64,000 nucleotides of DNA from Nocardioides sp. SR21. Its GTDB lineage: Bacteria > Actinomycetota > Actinomycetes > Propionibacteriales > Nocardioidaceae. The stretch's first letter is position 1. Each line of letters begins with the position of its first letter. A program made the translations under genes and the position numbers. Under the pieces are notes generated by a model. That model searched no databases, was not told the DNA's origin, and worked only from the letters and a program-made list of their open reading frames with translations. Shown here piece after piece: positions 26,381 through 35,526 of this stretch. The stretch spans positions 1-64,000 of the forward strand of contig NZ_JAKWJR010000003.1 of assembly GCF_022761125.1 (NCBI RefSeq). Reading direction: 5' to 3'.

Positions 26381-27179
26381 ACAGCGGCATCGGCTCGTGC
26401 GCCACGTCCGCGGCGCGCAGGCCGGGGTCGAGCGCCAGGGCCTGCAGGTCGTCGAGCGAGATGCTCCAGCGGGCGCCGACCGGCACGTACTCCGCCGCGT
26501 CCACCGCCATCCCGTCCAGCGTGCTCAGGCTGACCACGCGCACCCGCGACACCGCGCCGGCGGGCAGCGCCTTCGCCTCCTGGGGCGTCAGCATCCGCGG
26601 CGCGTCGGTGTCGATGCCGGAGCGCAGCGCGACGCTGGTCATCAGCAGCGACCCGTCCTCGAGCGTCTGGATGGTGCACGTCTCGGCCCGCCGCTGCTCC
26701 AGCTGGTAGCGGCAGGAGCCGGCGAAGTCGTAGGTCTCCAGGTCCTCGGGCGCGAAGCCGCCGACCGTGAGGTTCAGCTGGGTCGGCCCGGTCGCGGGCC
26801 GGTAGGACAGCAGGTAGTGCTGCGCGTCCGCGTCGCCGGCCTCGACCGGCTCGCCCAGCACGTTGTTGACCGACCAGCTCGGCTCGCCCAGGGACGGGAC
26901 GGCCGCGAAGCCGGCGCCCGCCGCGGTCTCCATGACCTCGGTGACGGGCGGTGCCTGCTCGGCGCCCGTGGCGGGCACGCCGTCGTCGCCGCCGGACGTC
27001 GAGAGCGACGGCGCCAGGGCGACCGCCGCCACCGCGAGGGCGGCGACCCCGCCGGCCAGCAACCCGCGACGGGCGGTCCGCTTGCGCGCCGTACGGATCA
27101 CGTCCGTGCTGGTGTGGGCGAGCGGCGGCTCGTCGGTGAGGTGCTCGCGCAGCAGCGTGGTGAGGTCGGGCTCGGTCAT
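26367..27179 (-). CDS. membrane-anchored protein paired with a sigma factor
   Basis: The 270-residue protein has a cytoplasmic N-terminus (about 1-40), one membrane helix (GLLAGGVAALAVAAVALAP) and an extracytoplasmic domain of ~200 residues without known motifs. Its ATG overlaps the sigma-factor stop (ATGA), the usual position of an anti-sigma factor in SigE-type loci. The N-terminus ([18 protein letters not shown]) lacks a zinc-binding anti-sigma HxxxCxxC motif, so sigma control is inferred from position only. Confidence 0.75.
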   Translation of the reverse strand: MTEPDLTTLLREHLTDEPPLAHTSTDVIRTARKRTARRGLLAGGVAALAVAAVALAPSLSTSGGDDGVPATGAEQAPPVTEVMETAAGAGFAAVPSLGEPSWSVNNVLGEPVEAGDADAQHYLLSYRPATGPTQLNLTVGGFAPEDLETYDFAGSCRYQLEQRRAETCTIQTLEDGSLLMTSVALRSGIDTDAPRMLTPQEAKALPAGAVSRVRVVSLSTLDGMAVDAAEYVPVGARWSISLDDLQALALDPGLRAADVAHEPMPLFTDE

Positions 27180-27664
27180 GGGTGTCCTCCAGTGAGGGTA
27201 GGGGCGTGCTGACGGAGGGTCGTGATCGCCTTCGAGGTGTGGCTCTTGACGGTGCCCTCGGCGATGCCGAGGATCTCGGCGGTCTCGGTCACGGAACGGT
27301 CGTCGACGAAGCGCAGCGCGATCACGGCGCGCTGCTGCGCGGGGAGGGTGGCCAGAGCCGCCGCCAGGTCCAGCGGAGCCGCCGGCTCAGGCGCGGGCCG
27401 GTCCGGGACGCTCTCGACGACGACGTCGCGAGCACGCCGGCTGACGTGCGTGAGCGACTCGTTGACGACCGCGCGCCGCGTGTAGGCCTCCAGGCCGCCG
27501 CGCTCGATGCGCGGCCAGGCGCCGTACACCTTGACCAGCGCGCGCTGCGTCACGTCCTCGGCCGCGTGCCAGTCGCGGGTGATGACGTACGCCAGCCGTC
27601 GCAGCGCGAGCACGCGCGCGGCGTAGAACTCGGTGAAGGCTGCGTCCCGCTCCGCGCGCTGCAT
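27176..27664 (-). CDS. SigE-family ECF RNA polymerase sigma factor
   Basis: Region 2 ([37 protein letters not shown]) and region 4 ([39 protein letters not shown]) are both present in 162 residues, typical of the small SigE group. I start at the ATG at 27664: GAGTAT upstream with 7 bases spacing suggests a leaderless promoter; starts at 27673 or 27700 are possible. It directs polymerase to unknown promoters; the following coupled membrane protein is the likely regulator. The gene ends 4 bases inside that partner. Confidence 0.88.
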   Translation of the reverse strand: MQRAERDAAFTEFYAARVLALRRLAYVITRDWHAAEDVTQRALVKVYGAWPRIERGGLEAYTRRAVVNESLTHVSRRARDVVVESVPDRPAPEPAAPLDLAAALATLPAQQRAVIALRFVDDRSVTETAEILGIAEGTVKSHTSKAITTLRQHAPTLTGGHP

Positions 27665-27710
27665 GCCTTCCATACTCGGCGAACCCGGCGCGGGGTTCAC
27701 CTGGTCCGGG

Positions 27711-28973
27711 TCAGAGCAGCGGCCGCAGCGGGGCCAGGATCATCTCGGTGAACTTGCGGTGCAGGTCCCGGGCCTCCCACTCGCCCTGGGTGAGCTCGAG
27801 GCAGTTGCCCTCGTCGGTGCGGTAGATCTCCTCGAGGTTCTCCGCGAAGCGCTCGTCGATGACCTCGACGTTGATCTCGTAGTTCCCCTGCAGGCTGAGC
27901 CGGTCGACGTTCGCCGTACCGACCGTCGACCAGGTGCCGTCGATCGTCGACGTCTTCGCGTGCACCATCGCGTCCTTGTAGCGGAAGATCCGCACCCCGG
28001 ACTCCAGCAGCTGCGAGAAGTACCCGCGCGAGATCCAGTCGGCCACGATGTGGTTCGACTTCAGCGGCACCAGCAGCCGGACGTCGACCCCGCGGTGGGC
28101 GGCGTCCTTGATCGCGTCGACGAAGTCCTGGTCCGGGCAGAAGTAGGCGTGCGTCATCCAGACGTTGCGCGAGGCCCGGTTGATCGCCTCGATGTACATC
28201 GAGCGGATCGGGAACATCCACAGCCGCGGCACGTTGCGGTGGAACCGGATCCGTGGCTCCCAGGTGGACGCGGTCTCGAGCAGCAGCGGCCGCTCGCTGG
28301 TGCCGAACCGGCGCCGCCGGTTCAGGTTCCAGAAGTCCGCGAACGCTCGCTTGAGGTCCCAGACCCCGGGACCGGTGATCTCGACGTGGGTGTCGCGCCA
28401 CTCCGTGGCGTACGGCGTCCCGATGTTGAAGCCGCCGACGAACCCGACCGAGTCGTCGACGACCAGGATCTTGCGGTGGTCGCGGCCGTAGCGGCTGAAG
28501 TCGAAGAACCGCAGGCCCGCCGGGTAGACCGGGAACCGCAGCACCTTCATCGTGGGCGGGAACCGCTTGAACCGTGGCGAGACCACGAGGTTCGCGAAGC
28601 CGTCGTAGATGCAGTAGACCTCGACCCCGCGGTCGGCGGCGGCCGCGAGCGCGGACTTGAACCGCTCGCCGACCTCGTCGCCCTTCCAGATGTAGGTCTC
28701 GAAGAGGACCTGCCGCTGCGCACCCTCGATCGCCGCGAGCATCGCGTCGTACAGGTCCTGTCCGAACGTGTACGTCGTCAGCGTGCCGTCGCCGACCGGC
28801 ACCTCGCGCGGCGCGGTGACGGGGAACGGCTTGGGCTTCTTGCCGCGGCGGCGGTAGGAGTCGACCAGCGACATCCCGATCGCCAGCGCGAGCTGGAGCC
28901 CGAAGAACGCGAGGAGCGTCCGGCGGGCCGCCCTCAGCACCCGGGCAGCGGGCGGCAGGGGGCGGTCGGTCAC
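27711..28973 (-). CDS. phospholipase D-like protein (cardiolipin synthase type)
   Basis: The 420-residue protein has one N-terminal membrane helix ([18 protein letters not shown]) and two HKD motifs: [12 protein letters not shown] near residue 162 and [13 protein letters not shown] near residue 335. Both keep the His, Lys and Asp needed for catalysis. Such enzymes make cardiolipin or other phosphatidyl transfer products at the membrane. It is divergent from uvrB, with a 75-base gap, and downstream is the sigma-factor gene on the same strand. Whether it is the housekeeping cardiolipin synthase cannot be decided: actinobacteria often use a CDP-alcohol enzyme instead. Confidence 0.85.
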   Translation of the reverse strand: MTDRPLPPAARVLRAARRTLLAFFGLQLALAIGMSLVDSYRRRGKKPKPFPVTAPREVPVGDGTLTTYTFGQDLYDAMLAAIEGAQRQVLFETYIWKGDEVGERFKSALAAAADRGVEVYCIYDGFANLVVSPRFKRFPPTMKVLRFPVYPAGLRFFDFSRYGRDHRKILVVDDSVGFVGGFNIGTPYATEWRDTHVEITGPGVWDLKRAFADFWNLNRRRRFGTSERPLLLETASTWEPRIRFHRNVPRLWMFPIRSMYIEAINRASRNVWMTHAYFCPDQDFVDAIKDAAHRGVDVRLLVPLKSNHIVADWISRGYFSQLLESGVRIFRYKDAMVHAKTSTIDGTWSTVGTANVDRLSLQGNYEINVEVIDERFAENLEEIYRTDEGNCLELTQGEWEARDLHRKFTEMILAPLRPLL

Positions 28974-29040
28974 GGGGACAATCTAGCCAGGCCGGGGGTG
29001 GAATCCTGCCGGGGAGGGACTGTCGGTGGCCCCCTCTACG

Positions 29041-29058
29041 CTGGATGCATGCGTCCAG
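29041..29058. promoter_or_regulatory. imperfect palindrome over the uvrB start codon
   Basis: CTGGATGCATGCGTCCAG is palindromic except for one symmetric pair and is centred on the uvrB ATG (29049). It does not fit the actinobacterial LexA box, so SOS control is not supported here. It could be fortuitous. Confidence 0.3.
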
Positions 29059-31184
29059 TCACCGATCTCGAGCGCCGGGTGGCGCCGTTCAAGGTCGTCT
29101 CCGACTACCAACCCTCCGGCGACCAGCCGACCGCGATCGCGGAGATCGCCAAGCGGCTCGACGGCGGGGTCCAGGACGTCGTCCTGCTCGGCGCGACCGG
29201 CACCGGCAAGACCGCGACGGTGGCGTGGGTCGCCGAGCAGGTGCAGCGCCCGATGCTGGTGCTCCAGCCGAACAAGACGCTCGCCGCGCAGTTCGCCAAC
29301 GAGCTGCGGCAGCTGTTCCCCGACAACGCGGTCGAGTACTTCGTCTCCTACTACGACTACTACCAGCCCGAGGCGTACGTCCCCCAGACCGACACCTACA
29401 TCGAGAAGGACTCCTCGATCAACGAGGAGGTCGAGCGGCTGCGGCACTCCGCGACCAACTCGCTGCTGACCAGGCGTGACGTGATCGTGGTCAGCACCGT
29501 CTCGTGCATCTACGGCCTCGGCACCCCGCAGGAGTACGTCGACCGGATGATCCGGCTGAAGGTGGGCGAGGAGCACGACCGCGACTCGATCCTGCGCCGG
29601 CTGGTCGAGATCCAGTACACCCGCAACGACATGACGTTCACCCGCGGCACGTTCCGCGTCCGGGGCGACACCCTCGAGATCTTCCCGGTCTACGAGGAGC
29701 ACGCGGTCCGCATCGAGTTCTTCGGCGACGAGATCGAGCGGCTGATGACCCTGCACCCGCTGACCGGCGAGGTGGCCACGGAGGACAAGGAGCTCTACGT
29801 CTTCCCGGCCACCCACTACGTCGCGGGTCCGGAGCGGATGGAGCGCGCGATCAAGGGCATCGAGCTCGAGCTCGAGGACCGGCTCGCGACGTTCGAGCGC
29901 CAGGGCAAGCTGCTCGAGGCCCAGCGGCTGCGGATGCGCACGACGTACGACGTCGAGATGATGCGCCAGGTCGGCTCCTGCGCCGGCATCGAGAACTACT
30001 CGATGCACATGGACGGCCGCACCCACGGCTCCGCGCCGAACTGCCTGCTCGACTACTTCCCCGAGGACTACGTCGTCGTCGTCGACGAGTCGCACGTGAC
30101 GGTCCCGCAGATCGGCGGGATGTACGAAGGCGACATGTCGCGCAAGCGGAACCTCGTCGACCACGGGTTCCGGCTCCCCAGCGCGATGGACAACCGGCCG
30201 CTGCGGTGGGAGGAGTTCCTCGACCGGATCGGGCAGACCGTCTACCTCTCCGCGACGCCGGGCAACTACGAGCTCGACAAGGTCTCAGGGCCGGACGGTC
30301 GCCCGGACACCGTCGAGCAGATCATCCGCCCGACCGGCCTGGTCGACCCCGAGGTGGTCATCAAGCCGACCAAGGGTCAGATCGACGACCTGATCCACGA
30401 GATCCGCACCCGCTCCGAGAAGGACGAGCGGGTCCTGGTCACCACGCTGACCAAGAAGATGTCCGAGGACCTCACCGACTACCTCCTCGACGCCGGCATC
30501 CGCACCCGCTACCTCCACTCCGAGGTCGACACGCTGCGTCGCATCGAGCTGCTCCGCGAGCTGCGGCTGGGGGAGTACGACGTCCTCGTCGGCATCAACC
30601 TGCTCCGTGAGGGCCTCGACCTGCCCGAGGTGTCGCTGGTGTCGATCCTCGACGCCGACAAGGAGGGCTTCCTGCGCTCCGACAAGTCGCTGATCCAGAC
30701 GATCGGCCGAGCGGCGCGCAACGTGTCCGGCCAGGTGCACATGTACGCCGACAAGATCACGCCCTCGATGGAGAAGGCGATCGAGGAGACCAACCGCCGC
30801 CGCGCGAAGCAGGTCGCCTACAACACCGCCGCCGGGGTCGACCCGCAGCCGCTGCGCAAGAAGATCGCCGACATCACCGAGATGCTGGCACGCGAGGACG
30901 AGTCGACCCAGGAGCTGCTGGCGACCTGGCAGCACCAGGACCCGAAGAACCGCAAGGCGCCGGTCCCGGCGCTCTCCCGGATGGCCGGGGGTGAGGCCGG
31001 GCAGCACGCGAAGGACCTCGCGGGGCTGCCGAGTGCCGAGCTCGCGCAGCTGATCCAGGAGCTCACCGACCAGATGAAGGGCGCCGCCGCCGAGCTGCAC
31101 TTCGAGGTGGCGGCGCGGCTGCGTGACGAGATCGGCGACCTGAAGAAGGAGCTGCGACAGATGATGGAGGCTGGTGCGAAGTGA
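29049..31184 (+). CDS. uvrB: excinuclease ABC subunit B
   Basis: The 711-residue protein has the Walker [20 protein letters not shown], the beta-hairpin region [19 protein letters not shown] block, DEAD-type box [13 protein letters not shown], helicase motifs V/VI ([23 protein letters not shown]) and the C-terminal UVR domain ([28 protein letters not shown] in part) that binds UvrC. It verifies and opens damaged DNA after UvrA loading. A TACGCT hexamer ends 6 bases before the ATG, so the transcript may be leaderless. The longer in-frame extension upstream is antisense to the PLD gene and was rejected. It overlaps the following VOC gene (GTGA). Confidence 0.97.
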   Translation: MRPVTDLERRVAPFKVVSDYQPSGDQPTAIAEIAKRLDGGVQDVVLLGATGTGKTATVAWVAEQVQRPMLVLQPNKTLAAQFANELRQLFPDNAVEYFVSYYDYYQPEAYVPQTDTYIEKDSSINEEVERLRHSATNSLLTRRDVIVVSTVSCIYGLGTPQEYVDRMIRLKVGEEHDRDSILRRLVEIQYTRNDMTFTRGTFRVRGDTLEIFPVYEEHAVRIEFFGDEIERLMTLHPLTGEVATEDKELYVFPATHYVAGPERMERAIKGIELELEDRLATFERQGKLLEAQRLRMRTTYDVEMMRQVGSCAGIENYSMHMDGRTHGSAPNCLLDYFPEDYVVVVDESHVTVPQIGGMYEGDMSRKRNLVDHGFRLPSAMDNRPLRWEEFLDRIGQTVYLSATPGNYELDKVSGPDGRPDTVEQIIRPTGLVDPEVVIKPTKGQIDDLIHEIRTRSEKDERVLVTTLTKKMSEDLTDYLLDAGIRTRYLHSEVDTLRRIELLRELRLGEYDVLVGINLLREGLDLPEVSLVSILDADKEGFLRSDKSLIQTIGRAARNVSGQVHMYADKITPSMEKAIEETNRRRAKQVAYNTAAGVDPQPLRKKIADITEMLAREDESTQELLATWQHQDPKNRKAPVPALSRMAGGEAGQHAKDLAGLPSAELAQLIQELTDQMKGAAAELHFEVAARLRDEIGDLKKELRQMMEAGAK

Positions 31185-31612
31185 TCAAGCAGGTGCAGGT
31201 GACGTTCGACTGCGCGGACCCGCGCGCGCTCTCGCTGTTCTGGAACGACGTCCTCGGCTACGAGTTCCCGGCACCGCCGCCGGGCTTCGACTCGTGGGAC
31301 GCGTTCTCCGAGACGCTCCCCGAGGAGCACCGCAACAGCGCCTCGGCCTCGGAGGACCCGACCGGCGCCGGCCCGCGGCTGTTCTTCCAGCGCGTCCCCG
31401 AGGGCAAGACCGCGAAGAACCGGCTGCACCTCGACGTCCGTGCCGCTCCCGGCCTGCAGGGCGACGAGCGGATGGCCGCGCTCGAGAACGAGTGCGAGCG
31501 CCTCGTCGCGCTCGGCGCCACCCGCGTCGAACGGCACGAGCCCGCCCCGCCGATGGCCGGCGGCCACATCATCATGTTGGACCCCGAGGGCAACGAGTTC
31601 TGCCTCGACTAG
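31181..31612 (+). CDS. VOC-family (glyoxalase/bleomycin-resistance fold) protein
   Basis: This 143-residue protein has the VOC pattern: [22 protein letters not shown] at the start, NRLHLDVRA mid-protein and [15 protein letters not shown] at the end, with candidate metal ligands His and Glu. Its substrate is unknown. The GTG at 31181 overlaps the uvrB stop, so the two are cotranscribed, although no repair role is known for this family. Confidence 0.85.
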   Translation: MIKQVQVTFDCADPRALSLFWNDVLGYEFPAPPPGFDSWDAFSETLPEEHRNSASASEDPTGAGPRLFFQRVPEGKTAKNRLHLDVRAAPGLQGDERMAALENECERLVALGATRVERHEPAPPMAGGHIIMLDPEGNEFCLD

Positions 31613-31613
31613 C

Positions 31614-31775
31614 TCAGCGACCGCGGAGCCGGTCGAGCAGACCGCGGCGCGGCTGGTCCGGGTGGCCGGGGCACCAGTTCTCGTCGGCGACGGTGGCGCG
31701 GACCTGGGCGACGTGCTGGCCGCAGCCCTTCCACGTGATCTTTCCGCAGGTGCGGCAGGGGGTGGGGCGACACAT
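31614..31775 (-). CDS. 53-residue cysteine-rich putative zinc protein
   Basis: Too short for standard open-frame cut-offs, this frame from the ATG at 31775 encodes MCRPTPCRTCGKITWKGCGQ, then HVAQVRATVADENWCPGHP and a basic tail. Five cysteines (2, 7, 10, 18, 35) and two histidines (21, 38) resemble a small zinc-binding knuckle. I recall very similar orphan proteins with the CRxCGKxTWxGCGQHV core in many actinobacteria, function unknown. It ends 2 bases from the convergent VOC gene, and the stretch is otherwise unused. Confidence 0.75.
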   Translation of the reverse strand: MCRPTPCRTCGKITWKGCGQHVAQVRATVADENWCPGHPDQPRRGLLDRLRGR

Positions 31776-31792
31776 GATGTGAGCGAGTCTAG

Positions 31793-31855
31793 AAGTCCCG
31801 ATTCAACCGACCAAAACTCCCGATTCAACCGACGGAAAGTCCCGACTCAACGGTC
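31793..31855. repeat. three tandem copies of a 22-base repeat
   Basis: Copies begin at 31793, 31815 and 31837, with cores AAGTCCCGATTCAACCGACC, AACTCCCGATTCAACCGACG and AAGTCCCGACTCAACGG. The period is exactly 22 bases, about two helical turns. It lies between the divergent cysteine-rich protein and MFS transporter genes, a place suited to cooperative regulator binding. Confidence 0.8.
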
Positions 31856-31884
31856 CGGGCTCAGGGACCGAGGGTAGGCCGCCG

Positions 31885-31890
31885 TAGGAT
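31885..31890 (+). promoter_or_regulatory. -10 hexamer TAGGAT of a leaderless promoter
   Basis: TAGGAT ends 7 bases before the GTG at 31898. The tandem 22-base repeats end 29 bases further upstream. Confidence 0.5.
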
Positions 31891-31897
31891 CGGGCCA

Positions 31898-33184
31898 GTG
31901 AAGCCGACCGTCCGCACCGCCACCGCGGTCTGGATCGTCGGGCTCCTGGTCTACCTGGTCGCGGTGTTCCACCGCTCCTCGCTCGCGGTCGCCGGCCTCG
32001 CCGCCACCGAGCGCTTCGACATCTCCGCGGCCCAGCTGGCGACGTTCACGATGCTGCAGCTGCTCGTGTACGCCGCCCTGCAGATCCCGGTGGGACTGGC
32101 GGTCGACCGGTTCGGCTCGCGCAGCGTGCTGCTGACCGGGACGATCCTGATCACCGTCGCGCAGGCCGGGTTCGCGCTCGCGCCGACGTACTCCCTGGCG
32201 CTGGTGGCGCGGGTCTTCGTCGGGATGGGCGATGCGATGACGTTCATCTGCGTGCTCCGGCTGGTGAGCAGCTGGTTCCCGGCGCGGCGGATCCCGCTGG
32301 TCACCCAGCTGACCGGCACCCTCGGTCAGCTCGGCGCGGTCGCCGCGGCGATCCCGATGACCTGGGCGCTGCGGGAGGTCGGCTGGACGCGTGCGTACCT
32401 CACCACCGCCTCGCTCGGCCTGCTGCTGACGGCCGCGATCCTCGTGGTGCTCTGGGACGCGCCGGGCATCCGCCACCTGCGGGGGCCTGCGATGTCGCTC
32501 ACCGCGGTGCGCACCAGCCTGGCGGCGTCGTGGGCGCACCCGGGGACCCGCCTCGGCTTCTGGATGCACTTCTCGACGCAGTTCAGCTCGACCGCGCTCA
32601 GCCTGCTGTGGGGCTACCCGTTCTTCGTCCGCGGGGAGGGACTGTCGCCCGGCACCGCCGGCGCGCTGCTGACGGTCATGGTGCTCGCGGTCATGTGTGC
32701 AGGCCCGGTCCTCGGCTGGCTGGTCGGCGCCCACCCGTGGCACCGCTCGACGACCGTGCTCTCCATCGTCTCGGTGATCGCGGGCGTCTGGACCGTCGTG
32801 CTCGCCTGGCCGGGCAACGCGCCGCTGTGGCTGCTCGTGGTGCTCGCGGTCGTCGTCGGCGTCGGTGGCCCGGCGTCGATGATCGGCTTCGACCTCGGGC
32901 GTACGTCGAACCCCACGGAGCGGTTCGCCAGCGCCACCGGGATCATCAACCAGGGCGGGTTCCTGGCGTCGTTGATCCTGGTGATCACCATCGGGCTGAT
33001 CCTCGACTGGCGCACGCCGGGGCACAGCGACGCGTACCCGCCCGAGGCGTTCCGCTGGGCGATGAGCGCGCAGTACGTGCTGTGGGCGCTGGGCCTCACC
33101 CAGGTCTACCGCTACCGCGTGAAGACCAGGGCCGTGGTCGATCGGGACGAGCTGGAGGGTGTCGCCAGATCTCCCGCCGGGTAA
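31898..33184 (+). CDS. MFS transporter
   Basis: The 428-residue protein has about 12 membrane helices and the MFS loop-2/3 signature, seen as PVGLAVDRFGSRSVLL. The first segment (TATAVWIVGLLVYLVAVFHR) and VFVGMGDAMTFICVLRLVSSWF resemble NarK/NNP-like or general sugar-phosphate type carriers, but no substrate can be assigned. The GTG start is supported by a leaderless promoter 7 bases upstream. The three 22-base tandem repeats just upstream may regulate it. A hemerythrin gene follows 10 bases later. Confidence 0.85.
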   Translation: MKPTVRTATAVWIVGLLVYLVAVFHRSSLAVAGLAATERFDISAAQLATFTMLQLLVYAALQIPVGLAVDRFGSRSVLLTGTILITVAQAGFALAPTYSLALVARVFVGMGDAMTFICVLRLVSSWFPARRIPLVTQLTGTLGQLGAVAAAIPMTWALREVGWTRAYLTTASLGLLLTAAILVVLWDAPGIRHLRGPAMSLTAVRTSLAASWAHPGTRLGFWMHFSTQFSSTALSLLWGYPFFVRGEGLSPGTAGALLTVMVLAVMCAGPVLGWLVGAHPWHRSTTVLSIVSVIAGVWTVVLAWPGNAPLWLLVVLAVVVGVGGPASMIGFDLGRTSNPTERFASATGIINQGGFLASLILVITIGLILDWRTPGHSDAYPPEAFRWAMSAQYVLWALGLTQVYRYRVKTRAVVDRDELEGVARSPAG

Positions 33185-33187
33185 CGA
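33182..33187 (+). promoter_or_regulatory. -10-like TAACGA before the hemerythrin gene
   Basis: TAACGA includes the MFS gene's TAA stop and ends 6 bases before the ATG at 33194, again the leaderless spacing, though the sixth base departs from T. Confidence 0.35.
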
Positions 33188-33193
33188 AGGGCC

Positions 33194-33754
33194 ATGACGA
33201 ACATCGATCTGGGACGACCGGTCCAGGGTGACGTCGTCGAGCTGATCCTCGACGACCACCGTCGCTTCGAGGCGCTGCTGCGGGACCTGCGCGACAGCAG
33301 CCAGGACCGTGACGCCGTCCGGAAGGCGTTCGCCGCGCTGCACGTCGCGCACGCCGAGGCCGAGGAGAAGCACGTCTACCCGAAGCTCAAGCGGAAGAAC
33401 GCGGTCGACGACGACGAGGCGGACCACGGGGTCGAGGAGCACGCGGAGGGCAACGAGGCGCTGCTCGCGGTGCTGGAGCTCAAGGGCACCGACACCCAGG
33501 CGTTCGACGACGCCGTCGAGCAGCTGGCCAAGCTGGTCAACCACCACCTCACCGAGGAGGAGCTCACCATCCTCAACCCGGCTCGCGAGGAGGTCGGCCC
33601 CCAGGTCCGCGCCGACCTCGGCAAGCTGTTCGCCGACGAGCGGAACCGGCAGATCGACGACGACTGCGGGACCCTCACGAACGTCCGCAAGATCGTCGCG
33701 GCCGCCCGCAAGAAGGGGCTGCTGGACGACGACGAGGAGGACGACGAAGACTGA
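33194..33754 (+). CDS. hemerythrin-domain protein
   Basis: The 186-residue four-helix protein has the diiron ligand set expected of hemerythrin-HHE proteins: His in LDDHRRFEALL, His/Glu in HVAHAEAEEKHVYPKL, HGVEEHAEGNE, and NHHLTEEELTILN. It may bind oxygen, NO or iron in the cytoplasm and buffer oxidative stress. The C-terminus is very acidic (LLDDDEEDDED). It is followed 5 bases later by an MmcQ-like gene. Family assignment is firm; function is not. Confidence 0.88.
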   Translation: MTNIDLGRPVQGDVVELILDDHRRFEALLRDLRDSSQDRDAVRKAFAALHVAHAEAEEKHVYPKLKRKNAVDDDEADHGVEEHAEGNEALLAVLELKGTDTQAFDDAVEQLAKLVNHHLTEEELTILNPAREEVGPQVRADLGKLFADERNRQIDDDCGTLTNVRKIVAAARKKGLLDDDEEDDED

Positions 33755-33759
33755 CGTCC

Positions 33760-34125
33760 ATGGACGTCGACTCGATGCGCGAGTACTGCCTGGCCAAGCC
33801 CGGCGCCTGGCCCGACTTCCCCTGGGAGCACGAGCACCCGGTGATCAAGGTGGGCCCGGAGGAGCGCGGCAAGATCTTCGCGTTCCTGGGCGCCGACGGG
33901 GTCGGGGTGAAGGGCGGACCGACGCGCGAGGTCGCCGACGAGTGGATCGACCGCTACCCGGGGGACGTGACCGTGATGCGCTACATCGGGCGCTCGGGGT
34001 GGAACGACCTGTCGTTCGGCGGCGCGATCCCGGACGACGACTTCCTCGAGGCGGTCGACGAGTCGTACCGGCTGGTGGTGGCGAAGCTGCCGAAGAGGCT
34101 CAGGCCTGCGGTCGACGAACCGTGA
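33760..34125 (+). CDS. MmcQ/YjbR-family protein
   Basis: The 121-residue product matches MmcQ/YjbR in length and pattern: MREYCLAKPGAWPDFPWEHE, VIKVGP, then a double-psi-like region ending in EAVDESYRLVVAKLPKR. The family is said to bind DNA on structural grounds; no cellular role is settled. It follows the hemerythrin gene closely, and its last 26 bases overlap the opposing channel gene. Confidence 0.85.
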   Translation: MDVDSMREYCLAKPGAWPDFPWEHEHPVIKVGPEERGKIFAFLGADGVGVKGGPTREVADEWIDRYPGDVTVMRYIGRSGWNDLSFGGAIPDDDFLEAVDESYRLVVAKLPKRLRPAVDEP

Positions 34126-34774
34126 GGCCGACCAGGCGGGCGACGACCAGCGCGACGTAGAAGACGCCCGCGACCATCTCGATCATCACCACGGAGCGTG
34201 CGTGCTCCTGGACCGGGATCACGTCGGACAGGCCGACGCTGGTGAGGGTCGAGAACGACAGGAAGAGCAGCTCGTACCAGCTGCGCCCGGACTCACCCCC
34301 GTGGCCGACGAACGAGTCCGGCCACACGACCTGGGTCGCGGCGAACAGGTAGGCGAAGCCCCAGGCGACCACGGTGAACGCCGCTCCGGTCGCGTAGAGC
34401 TCGTCGGTGGTGATCTGGTCGTCGTGGAAGAGGTACCGGATCATCGAGTACGACACGTAGAAGTAGAACGGCGCGTGCAGCAGTGCCGAGGTCAGCACGA
34501 TCCAGTCGGTTGTCGGGGAGGCGGCCTCGAGGACGGTGAACGTCATCGCCGGGATCGCGACGACCGCGACCACCCAGGTGAACGACGGGGTACGCCGCAC
34601 CGCCCAGACCGCGATCAGCACGACGCACATCTGCGCCACGCCGATGGTGGCGCGGCCGGCGAAGTCCTTGCTCAGGAACGGGTAGGCGAGGACCGTCACG
34701 AGCTGCGCGCCGAGCAGCACGGCGGACGGGTGCTTGCCGAGGATCCGCCGGACCGGCATGTGGTCGTGGCTCAT
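34100..34774 (-). CDS. ion channel protein with a non-standard K+ filter
   Basis: The 224-residue membrane protein has about six helices, with a pore region in the last third: SWYELLFLSFSTLTSVGLSDVIPV, read in parts, followed by the final helix. The filter position reads TSVGLSD rather than TVGYGD, as in some bacterial two-helix channel relatives. It lacks a cytoplasmic RCK domain. Ion selectivity is uncertain. Its ATG overlaps the stop of the upstream DUF1707 gene (ATGA), so the two are coupled. Confidence 0.8.
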   Translation of the reverse strand: MSHDHMPVRRILGKHPSAVLLGAQLVTVLAYPFLSKDFAGRATIGVAQMCVVLIAVWAVRRTPSFTWVVAVVAIPAMTFTVLEAASPTTDWIVLTSALLHAPFYFYVSYSMIRYLFHDDQITTDELYATGAAFTVVAWGFAYLFAATQVVWPDSFVGHGGESGRSWYELLFLSFSTLTSVGLSDVIPVQEHARSVVMIEMVAGVFYVALVVARLVGLTVRRPQA

Positions 34775-35343
34775 CCGAGCGACCCGAACGGCCCGAACGG
34801 CCCGCGCCCGCGCTGGTCCTTGGACCGCCGCTTCTCGAGCCGCTTCATCTCCGACTCGACGATCTCGCGGTGCGAGCCCGCGACCCGGACGAGGTGCAGC
34901 AGGCTGAACGCGATCACGAAGCCCGGCCAGAAGAAGTAGGGGTTGAACCCGCCGCCGCCGAAGCAGGTCGCGAACCAGATCGCGGTGGTGACCAGGCTGG
35001 CGCCGAGGAACGAGAACGACGCCTCACGCCGCTTGGTCTGCCAGGCCCGCTCGGCGAGCACCTCGAGATCGCGCTGCGAGGCGTGCGCGAGGGTGCGCTC
35101 GGTGCTGGGCGGCGGCGCGACCAGGTCGCCGAGGATCGCCCGGAAGTCACCGAGCACCCGACTGCGGTCGACGCGGGCGCAGCGCTCGTCGTACTCCTCG
35201 CGGTCGAGACGACCGTCGGCGTAGGCCTCGTCGAGCACCTGGTGCACGATCGCGCGGTCGTGGTCGGAGGCGCGCAGCACGGCGTACCGCGCCTCGCGCG
35301 GGTCGTGGGTGAACGACGACCAGACCTCCGGGGAGTCCGTCAT
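34771..35343 (-). CDS. DUF1707 plus two-transmembrane-domain protein
   Basis: Residues about 20-75 carry the DUF1707 pattern (LRASDHDRAIVHQVLDEAYADGRL, EYDERCARVDRS), common at the N-terminus of actinobacterial membrane proteins. Residues about 105-150 give two membrane helices (FSFLGASLVTTAIWFATC and the YFFWPGFVIAFSLLHLV segment), and the tail is basic. Function unknown. GAGGA lies upstream of the ATG, and TACGAT on the minus strand can serve as -10. The coupled channel gene suggests a shared membrane role. Confidence 0.8.
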   Translation of the reverse strand: MTDSPEVWSSFTHDPREARYAVLRASDHDRAIVHQVLDEAYADGRLDREEYDERCARVDRSRVLGDFRAILGDLVAPPPSTERTLAHASQRDLEVLAERAWQTKRREASFSFLGASLVTTAIWFATCFGGGGFNPYFFWPGFVIAFSLLHLVRVAGSHREIVESEMKRLEKRRSKDQRGRGPFGPFGSLG

Positions 35344-35472
35344 CGGCGCGTCCTCTGCACGGGCACATCGTAGGAGTGCCGGTCCAGCCCACGTTTCACG
35401 CCCGTTACCTCAGGGGAGAAGCGTCGTTGCTTGGGGTGGGAGCAGGGGAGCGCACACGGCGTTGCCCAGAAC

Positions 35473-35490
35473 GAGAACACGTTCTAGTCT
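35473..35490 (+). promoter_or_regulatory. KstR-type operator over the mce4 promoter
   Basis: GAGAACACGTTCTA (35473-35486) matches TNNAACNNGTTNNA except for G at the first fixed base; the palindromic core is AGAACACGTTCT. The likely -10, TAGTCT (35485-35490), overlaps the box. A second perfect palindrome, TGTCTAGACA (35499-35508), lies in the leader. The GTG of yrbE4A follows a GGGAGGTGG ribosome site. Confidence 0.78.
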
Positions 35491-35526
35491 GTGCGGGTTG
35501 TCTAGACAGGTTCGGGAGGTGGGCGC

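Noticed and set aside
27633..29048. A long in-frame extension upstream of UvrB
   Set aside because: It would run antisense through the PLD gene. The ATG at 29049 gives the standard UvrB N-terminus and length.
29041..29058. SOS (LexA) box for uvrB
   Set aside because: The palindrome over the start codon lacks the GAAC-N4-GTTC pattern of actinobacterial LexA sites.
31793..31855. CRISPR array
   Set aside because: Repeats are directly tandem with no unique spacers and no cas genes nearby.
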